A stretch of 64,000 bases of DNA from Halichoerus grypus. Lineage: Eukaryota > Chordata > Mammalia > Carnivora > Phocidae. A model generated the notes under the pieces. The model had not been told where the DNA came from and searched no databases. It saw nothing but the letters and a program-made list of their open reading frames with translations. Of the stretch, positions 57,020 to 64,000 are shown piece after piece. The translations under genes and the position numbers were made by a program. Every line of letters starts with the position of its first letter. Positions within the stretch are counted from its first letter, which is position 1. The stretch is taken from contig NC_135719.1 of the NCBI RefSeq assembly GCF_964656455.1, positions 134,849,284 to 134,913,283 on the forward strand, given 5' to 3'.

Positions 57020-58640
57020 GGATTCGAAATGCCTACCATGTACCAAGGAGGCTGTCAATTTTGTAATAGAAAGATCAAAAGAAGTAAATTCCAACAAGAT
57101 AAATTTTATTGCACAACACGAGAGAGATGTATGTGAAAACCACTAACATGGCTCTAATGGAAAAAGGTAGAAAGTGTTAGGAAAGCATGGGAAGGGAGCA
57201 ATATTTTATTTTGCCTAAATGTTAAAGTTAATCACAGAAGACAAAACTTTAAGAAGGTCTTTGATGATTAGAATATATTCACTGAAGAAAGGGAAGAAGG
57301 AGAGACATTCCAAACCCCACATTGGTTGAGCGAAAGAAATAAGTCATCAATATTTATTCAGGTTGAGGATTACAGAATATTCCCATCTGATTAGAGTAGA
57401 GGTTAAAATCTCAAATGTCTTTATGGATAAGGGAGGTTCTAAAGGCAAGCCAGCTAGATGGTAGAATATAGCAAGGGACTATTTATAAAGAATATATATA
57501 AAGTACTTGTGTAATCCAATCTGTGGAAGAAACTTCTGAAGTTCAACTTCAGCTAATTGTTGCTATGTTGAAATAATGAGTTGGCAAGAACAGATTTTTT
57601 TTTTTAATTTTACTAGAGAATCTGAAAAAAATATGGATTTTTAATGTAAACTATTCCAGTTTTAAAATTCTGGCAACAAATTATGTTTTTATTTAATGTA
57701 TTAAATTTTTTATTTAATTCTTTTTAAATATTTTTTTATTTATTTGTCTCTGAAGGCTGCAGGTTGACACTCTTTAGGCATTATCGCTTTGGGTTATCAC
57801 TTTATGACCTGATGGTTAAAATGTAAGCGTTGGGGAGATGTACTGTAATTTATCCTGAGTTAAATTTGTTTCCCCAAGATCTGAAGCAATAGGCCAACCA
57901 TGCTGCATTCTCTGCCCAACTCAGAGTGTTTCAACACTACTCTTGGCAATCATCCTTTACCATCTTTTTATTATTCTTTCCTGAGATTCATTCTTAACTT
58001 TGTCTTTTTCTAGTCCCTAATCTTGGATTTATCTCCTTCCTAAAGGTTTTCTTTTATCTACTTTAACTTGGTCTTTTGAAGACTGTTTCTTTGTCTCATT
58101 GGCCAACATTTGTTCTTTCCTTCTGGCTCTTCTAAGTTCAAACTATATCCAGGTGGTTTGTATTGTGTAATAACTCCCTCAGGATTCAAATTCTGTATGA
58201 CTAGTCAAGACCCTTGTGAGAAAATAGCCCCACATTGGAGAGAGGTTGTACAGATAAATCTGACTCAGGAAGGGTTTTGGAAATGTATTGTCTACTATGC
58301 TAAGGCACTAGGAATATATGGATCTAAAAGTAGGGCACTATGAAGCATTTATAGGCAAGAAATATACATGACTCAATTTGAGATTTCATAATGATGGTAT
58401 GAAAATGGATCATGAATTGGAATAGAAAGTAGAAAGCATTTAATCTAAAATATGCAAATTTATCAAGATCAGAATAAATTCTATTTCCTCCTTTTTTCAA
58501 CAACTTCAGCCCTCATTATTCACACATTTCTGTGAACTCCTAACCATTTATTGTCTGTATCATATTAGTTATCAGTAATATTAGTCTCTCTCTCTCTCAT
58601 TTAATTCAATTATTATATAGAATATATTTGAATACTTTCA
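57020..58640. other. unassigned AT-rich DNA
   Basis: No gene or clear repeat is recognised. The frame at 58110-58343 (77 codons) has no known domain. A T-run lies at 57596-57605. Confidence 0.4.
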
Positions 58641-58644
58641 ATTA

Positions 58645-58781
58645 TTTTAAATTTATTTTTTATAATTTTTTATTATATTAGTCACCATACAGTATATCTT
58701 TAGTTTTTGATGTAGTGCTCCATGATTCATTGTTTGCATATAATACCCAGTGCTCCATGCAATACGTGCCCTTTTAAATTT
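58645..58781 (-). mobile_element. short carnivoran L1 3' end with target-site duplication
   Basis: The body is about 58655-58771: gtcaccatacagtatatct, ccatgattcattgtttgca, gtgctccatgcaatacgtg. The word ttttaaattt is duplicated at 58645-58654 and 58772-58781. Only the tip of the distal 3' UTR module was inserted. Confidence 0.85.
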
Positions 58782-58789
58782 CTGAACCT

Positions 58790-58970
58790 AAAAATGTATG
58801 TTATGTTACACAGAATATGGTCTACAAGACCACCATATGAGCATTTTGGTGAATATACATTTAGGTGCTATCCTGTATTCACTTGAAGAGAATCTATATT
58901 CTAATATACATGAGTGGAGTATTCTATAAATATCAATTGGTTCAGTCAGTTGTTAGTATTTTTATGTCAT
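58790..58970 (-). mobile_element. old L1 ORF2 fragment
   Basis: Antisense ORF2 landmarks: atatggtctacaagaccac, 'tattcacttgaagagaatctatattct', 'gtattctataaatatcaattggttcag'. It ends where plus-strand L1 begins. Confidence 0.7.
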
Positions 58971-58974
58971 CTGT

Positions 58975-59650
58975 GTGCAAACTCGTGTAGCCACTGTGGA
59001 AAACAGTATGGAAGTTCCTCAAAAAGTTAAAAATAAAACTACCCTACCATCTAGGAATAACACTACTGGGTATTTACCCCAAAAATACAAAGATACTCAT
59101 TCAAGGGGATATATGCATCCTGATGTTTATAGCTGCATTTATTGACAGCAACCAAATTATGGAAGCAGCCCAAGTGTCCATTGATAGATGAATGGGTAAA
59201 GAAAAAGTGGTATAGATAGATAATAGAAGGATAGATATGTAGATAGGAATATCATTCAGACATAAAAAAAAAAAAAGAATGAAATCTTGCCATTTGCAAT
59301 GGCATGGATGGAGCTAGAGAGTATACTGCTAAATAAAATAAGTCAGTCAGAGAAATACAAATACCATATGATTTCACTCATGTGGAATTTAAGAAACAAA
59401 ACAAATGAGCAAAGCAAAAAGAGAGAGAGAGAAACCAAGAAACAGACTCTTCACTATAGAAAACAAACTGATTAGCAGAGGGAGGTGGGTGGGGGATGGA
59501 TGAGATAGGTGATGGGGATTTAGGAGTGCATTTGTCATGGCAAGCACTGGATGATGTATGGAATTGTTGAATCACTATATTGTACAACTGATACTAACCT
59601 AACACTATGTTAACTATACTGGATTTAAAATTAAATTAAATCCGGTTTTT
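58975..59650 (+). mobile_element. L1 3' end, carnivoran type
   Basis: Plus-strand ORF2 end ('ccactgtggaaaacagtatgg', 'gggtatttaccccaaaaat', 'aagtgtccattgatagatg', 'aatcttgccatttgcaatgg') and proximal 3' UTR ('aaccaagaaacagactcttcac', 'ggcaagcactggatgatg'). It ends near 59650 in an A-rich stretch. Frames at 59287 and 59378-59587 are by-products. Confidence 0.9.
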
Positions 59651-59659
59651 AAAAAGGAC

Positions 59660-60406
59660 AAAAAAACCTGTAATGAGATATCATATCACACCTGTTGGGG
59701 TCATTATCAAAAAACAAAAGGATATGGTGAGGATGTAGAAATTGGAGCCCTTGTGCATTGTTGGTGGGAATGTAAACTGTTGCACCTACTATGGAAAACA
59801 GTGTGGAGGTTCCTCAAAAACAACAACAACAACAACAAAACTATTATGTAATCCAGCAATCCTACTTCTGGGTATTTATCCAAACGAATTGAAGTCTGGA
59901 TCTCAAGGAGATAGTTTTACTCTCATATTTATTACAACATTATTCACAATAGCCACGATGTGGAAACAATCTAAGTGTCCATCAGTGGATGAAAGGATAA
60001 AGAAAATGTGGTGTATATATACAATGTAGTATAATTTCACCTTATAAAAGAATGAAATCCTGTCATATGCCACAGCATAGACAAACCTTGAGGACATTAT
60101 GGTAAGTGAAATAAGCTGTCACAGAATTATAAACACTGTTTGATTCCTCTTATATGAGGTATCTAAAGTAGTCAAACTCATAGAAAAAGGAAAATAGTGG
60201 TTTCCAGGAACTGGGGGAAGGTGGAAATGAGTAGTTTCTACTCAATGGGTATGAAATCTCAGTTATGCATGATGAAAAAGTTCGAGAAATCTGATGAGCA
60301 ACATTGTACTTATAGTTAAAAACACTGGTCTGCAGGCTTAAAAACTTGTTAAGAGTAAAACTCATGATATATGCTTTTTACCACAACAAAATAAATTAAA
60401 AAAAAA
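59660..60406 (+). mobile_element. second, older L1 3' end in the same direction
   Basis: It repeats the same ORF2 region (gagatatcatatcacacct, 'actatggaaaacagtgtgg', 'tgggtatttatccaaacg', 'agtgtccatcagtggatg') with a different 3' UTR ('ggtttccaggaactggggg', 'ataaattaaaaaaaaa'). A CAA repeat lies at 59820-59838. It belongs to an older subfamily than its neighbour. Frames at 59742 and on the reverse strand are by-products. Confidence 0.88.
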
Positions 60407-60627
60407 TTGATAGATTCACTGTTTTTTTTAAAAGATTTTATTTATTTCACAGAGAGAGAGAGAGCACAAGCAGGACAAGCAGCAGGCAGAGGTAGAAGGA
60501 GAAGCAGGCTCCCCTCAGAGCGGGGGGAGCCCAATGTGGGACTCGATCCCAGGATCCTGGGATCATGACCTGAGCCAAAGGCAGTCGCTTAACCAACTGA
60601 GCCACTCAGGTGCCCTTGATAGATTCA
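60407..60627 (-). mobile_element. SINEC with intact target-site duplication
   Basis: The body is about 60419-60615, reverse orientation, head 'gagccactcaggtgccc'. The duplication ttgatagattca is at 60407-60418 and 60616-60627. It landed at the tail of the older L1. Confidence 0.95.
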
Positions 60628-60629
60628 TG

Positions 60630-61170
60630 GTTAAAGACCATTTCACCATCTATATATGAGGTTCTCCCCACCCGCAAACTGAATATCACAATATCTAGAA
60701 GTTGTATTCTGCATTTTTAAATAAAATAAACATTGGTTTTCTATTTACAGTTGGCTTTGGCCATCTGATTGGTTGCATATGCTCTACAGAAACGTACAGT
60801 TTAATAACCATTACCTTGATAGCTCCTCTTTTGGGGTGTGGTTTCATTATACCTCTGTGGTTTTCTAGACTTTTCTCAGGTTTATGATCCAAACATCCTT
60901 TCTTCCATAGCTCTTTAGTCAAGGATGAAATTTTCATTATTTCCTGTGAAAGAAAGGCTTGGCAGCAACTGAGGCTTGAAATGTTTATTATGTCTTGAAT
61001 ATTATTACTGTTATTAGGTTAACATTGATTAAATGCCTATCGTGCATTAAACTAGGTGGGATATTGAAAACTGGCATCCTTTGATGGGAAACTTCCATCC
61101 TTTAAAAACATGATAAACTCTTCCCCCTAAAAAACAACAACAACAGCAATGCTACTTATATTTGCCTCAT
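60630..61170. other. unassigned DNA
   Basis: No gene is recognised. Frames of 80 codons (minus, 60695-60937) and 61 codons (plus, 60702-60887) overlap one another and have no known domain. Confidence 0.4.
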
Positions 61171-61176
61171 GGAACT

Positions 61177-61345
61177 ATAAAACTCAAGACTTGGAGGAAA
61201 GTTAGTTGTCAGCTAATCCAAAGCCCCAGGGTGGGTTCGAGTTCCTGTACAGCATCCCTTTGCTGCAGCAGTTCCTGAGCTTTTCCAGGAAGCGAGATCC
61301 ATTATTAGATAGTTCTAAATGTTATAGAGTCCTTTCTTTTCATGA
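61177..61345 (+). repeat. CR1/L3 LINE remnant
   Basis: The order 'aagacttggaggaaagttagttgtcagctaatccaaagcccc' and 'ccattattagatagttctaaatgttatagagtcctttc' follows the old CR1/L3 family (tggaaggga... agtccaac... tggatagctctaattgttag). It is old and diverged. Confidence 0.6.
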
Positions 61346-61730
61346 GATAAAACCCAGGATAATTTATCTAAGACAGGGTTATGGTCAAGATAACCTCTGA
61401 ATATTAGGGCCATTTTTTTTGAACACAGGACAGGAATTATTTCTATCTGCTTCTCCCTGTGCAGAGGGAAAATGTCTGGTAATGAAGTTATCAATAGATT
61501 GTTGGGAGGCCATTCAGCATAAGGCATATGGAAAGCCCACGAATCGTCTTTGTGATGGTCATTCTATAGTCTACAGTGGCTGTTTATTTCTTGGTCAGGA
61601 TGGGAAGGAGGAGAAAGCTAAGCATGGAAAGAGTGACTATCTTTCCTTTGGGTAGACTCCTAACTTATCACTGTTTTTACATAGTGTCAATTTTATTGGG
61701 AGGATATTTAAGTGTGTGCATCTGTGATTT
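61346..61730. other. unassigned DNA
   Basis: No repeat is recognised beyond the CR1/L3 remnant. The plus frame at 61419-61655 has 78 codons and no known domain. Confidence 0.35.
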
Positions 61731-61938
61731 AAAAAGATAATGTAGGGACACCTGGGTGGCTCAGTCGGTAAGCGTCTGCCTTCCGCTCAGGTCATGATCT
61801 CAAGGTCCTGGGAACAAGTCCTGCATAGGACTCCTTGCTCAGTGGGGAGCCTGCTTCTCCCTCTGCCTCTCTGCCCGCTTGTGCTAAATAAATAAATAAA
61901 ATCTTTAAAAAAATTTAAAAAAATAAAAAGATTAATAG
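61731..61938 (+). mobile_element. SINEC, forward orientation, with imperfect duplication
   Basis: The body is about 61745-61924, starting gggacacctgggtggctcag and ending in AAAT units and A-rich tail. Flanks aaaaagataatgta and aaaaagattaatag are similar and mark the target site. Confidence 0.95.
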
Positions 61939-61971
61939 AATGTGAATTCCCAGGAAAAGAAGTTTGGATTT

Positions 61972-62428
61972 TGTATTAGTTTTCTAGGCCTAATATACAA
62001 AATACCCCAAATTGGATAGTTTAAACAATAAAATTTATTTGCTCATAATTCTGGAGGCTATATATCCAAGGTCAAAGCAGTAGCAAGATTGGTCATTGTG
62101 GAGAGCTGTGATGGAGATTCTGTTCCAAGCCTGTCTTCTAGCTTCTGGTGGTTTGCTGGCATTTTTGGCATCCTTTGGCTTATAGATGAGTCACCAAGAT
62201 CTCTGTGTTCATATTCATATAGTGTTTTCCCTGTGTGTTTATCTGTATCTAAATCTCTCCTTTGTGTAATATTGGGTTAAGAATCTCTCCTAACACCAGT
62301 ATGACCTCATCTTAACTAATTACATCTGCATCAAACCTATTTCTAAATAATTTCACATTCTGAGGTAGTGAAGGGGATAAGACTTCACCATATGAATTTT
62401 TGGAGGACACAATTCAACCTATAACAGG
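61972..62428 (-). mobile_element. MLT1-type solitary LTR, near complete
   Basis: About 457 bases running from tgtattagttttctaggcc to aattcaacctataaca, the two expected ends of an MLT1 in reverse. Between them are 'ataattctggaggctatat', 'gcttctggtggtttgctggca', 'cttaactaattacatctgca' and 'cacattctgaggtagtg'. No internal retroviral sequence is present. The frames at 62089 and 62385 are by-products. Confidence 0.93.
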
Positions 62429-62429
62429 T

Positions 62430-63290
62430 ATGTAAGTAAAATTTTGAATACTTAAAAAAAAAAAACAACCTAGTCCATGAGCCATGGGGATCCTTGAAAA
62501 CCCATAGATGGTAAAGAATTCCAAATAAAATCACAATTATAAGCAAAATAAATACAGTTGCATAACCATACAATTAATTGGATGAGTGCTAGGATTAAGC
62601 TTTCCTATATAATGACTTTGAATTCTCAGATGTAAGAGAGCCCACTTTGTGGCTTTAACTTTAATCTATGTAGGATCTGTGCAAAAGAAGGTTTTGTTTT
62701 GTTTTGGTTTGGTTTTACAGAGTTCAGTTTCAATGATATAAATAAAGGAAAAAGTGGTGCAGATAATCAAAACAACAAATAGTCAAAAAATGAAAATGTC
62801 ATTTTTAATAGAATGGCATAGATTTATATTCCAGTATATAGGTTGCTTAGCTTGATTTTGTGTTATAGGAATTTTCCATGGGCAGTATATGGAGGTGGAG
62901 AATGTATAGTTGTGCCTTTTACTCTCTATGTAACTTGGAACTTGCTATTTTACCTTTGAATTTATAATCTACAGATGGAGCATTCTCACTCATGTGTAAA
63001 GTGGGAAGAATAAATTCACTCATAATCTGGTGTGATAATCCATAGATTTTGCTCATGAAATATTAGTATTATTTTTTAGTTTTCTCCCCTCCAGATTTTA
63101 CTCCCACTGTCCTCACTAAGAATATGATTGACCATGGCCCCAATACACTGGTTTTGGGGAAAGGGTGAAGATTATTTGTAAAGGTACATTTATTGAAGAA
63201 ACTGTGCAAATGCATACATAACATTTGGTAAATAAAATTAATAATTTCTTATATTTATTTTCAACAGCATCCAGTATATAAATTTGTTGT
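62430..63290. other. unassigned DNA
   Basis: No gene is recognised. An A-run lies at 62453-62464 and a GTTTT/GGTTT run at 62692-62717. Confidence 0.4.
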
Positions 63291-63446
63291 AAAAATGAGG
63301 ATAATATGGGGCGCCTGGGTAGTTCAGATCATGATCTCCAGGTCCTGGGATCTAGCTCCATGTCTGGCTCCCAGCTCAGCAGGGAATCTGCTTCTCCCTC
63401 CCCTGCCCCCCACCCCGGGGCTTGTACTCTCTCTGTCGCTCTCAAA

Positions 63447-63477
<31 letters not shown>

Positions 63478-63514
63478 ATCTTTTTTAAAAAGTTTTAAAA
63501 AATGAGGATAATAT
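63291..63514 (+). mobile_element. SINEC with an internal deletion in its tRNA-like head
   Basis: The body is 63308-63497. It starts ggggcgcctgggtagttcag and passes straight to atcatgatctccaggtcct, so the segment with gttaagcgtctgccttc is missing. The tail is a long AAAT run at 63446-63480. The duplication aaaaatgaggataatat is exact, at 63291-63307 and 63498-63514. Confidence 0.96.
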
Positions 63515-64000
63515 ACAAAGAAAATAAATCTTAAAAGTCAAACCTAGAATCTTTGCAACACACTTATTTACAGAAAGATCTGCTTGTGTTGGCCGAAGCT
63601 CACACCTTCATAAAACCTTAAAATTCTTAGTACTTAGATTTTTTTTGGATTTACATATTTATACTAACAAAATCATTTAAAAAGTATCTCATAATCAAAC
63701 TAGGTGTGAGTAAAAAATACAAATGTTCCTTCTTCATAATGGCTTAATAAGACTAACGAGAATGTCTTTAATGCTTTCAAGAAAACTTAAAGCAAAACTT
63801 GTTAAGCCCTGCACCAAAAAGCATTAATACACAAAATTAATTGCATATCTGGTTACTAGCCCTGTTGAGATCATCTTTGGCTTCCAAGAATCTAATGATT
63901 ATACTTAGCTCAAATGTATAATCTGTGGAAGAATGAGAGATATACATTTTTAGAAAAAAGGATATTTCCTTTGTAACGTGGGAGTGTGCATGTTTTGTTT
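63515..64000. other. unassigned AT-rich DNA
   Basis: No gene or named repeat is recognised in the last 485 bases. Confidence 0.4.

Noticed and set aside
57716..57755. SINEC tail near 57.7 kb
   Set aside because: It has a T/A-rich run like a SINEC tail, but none of the SINEC body follows.

Overview
This window is AT-rich mammalian nuclear DNA with no protein-coding gene, exon or functional RNA gene that I can recognise. The organism is most likely a caniform carnivoran of the arctoid type (bear or panda, seal, or possibly mustelid). The evidence is sixteen copies or parts of the carnivoran tRNA-Lys-derived SINEC family, recognised by the head gcgcctgggtggctcag and, read from the other strand, by gactgagccacccaggcgcc. 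Lineage-specific carnivoran L1 3' ends support this. The SINE bodies look neither dog-like nor cat-like. Species and chromosome cannot be fixed from the sequence alone.

The predicted reading frames are short. They fall in repeats, microsatellites or AT-rich DNA, and none shows a protein family I know. I read the window as a gene desert or a very long intron, so the useful annotation is its repeat stratigraphy.

Layout. 1-11 kb: mostly unassigned DNA with worn MIR and L2 copies, two young minus-strand SINECs with exact target-site duplications (TSDs) at 6655 and 9136, and a CpG-richer block with GATA motifs near 7.6 kb. 11-17 kb: an old minus-strand L1, a younger minus-strand L1 3' end, an L1 ORF1-like stretch, and two SINECs sharing one target site at 16.4-16.9 kb. 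17-27 kb: MIR and L2, then a plus-strand L1 (about 22.1-26.8 kb) broken by an LTR-like repeat and by a multi-layer SINE/L1 stack at 25.1-25.9 kb. 27-37 kb: unassigned DNA, two MLT1-type LTRs, MIR and L2 copies and an L1 3' end with a TSD at 32.5-32.9 kb. 37-45 kb: two long minus-strand L1s, and an ancient repeat split by a plus-strand L1. 45-58 kb: AT-rich unassigned DNA with scattered L1, MLT1 and L2, a 5S rRNA-derived fragment at 52.6 kb, and a cysteine-rich reading frame at 56.7 kb of unknown meaning. 58-64 kb: stacked L1 3' ends, three SINECs, a CR1/L3-like remnant and a nearly complete MLT1 LTR.

No set of genes works together here. The recurring process is L1-driven retrotransposition: 5'-truncated L1s, SINECs carried by L1 enzymes, poly(A) tails, TSDs, and microsatellites seeded in A-rich tails. 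Repeat names come from recognition of consensus features, not from a database search, and boundaries without a TSD are approximate.
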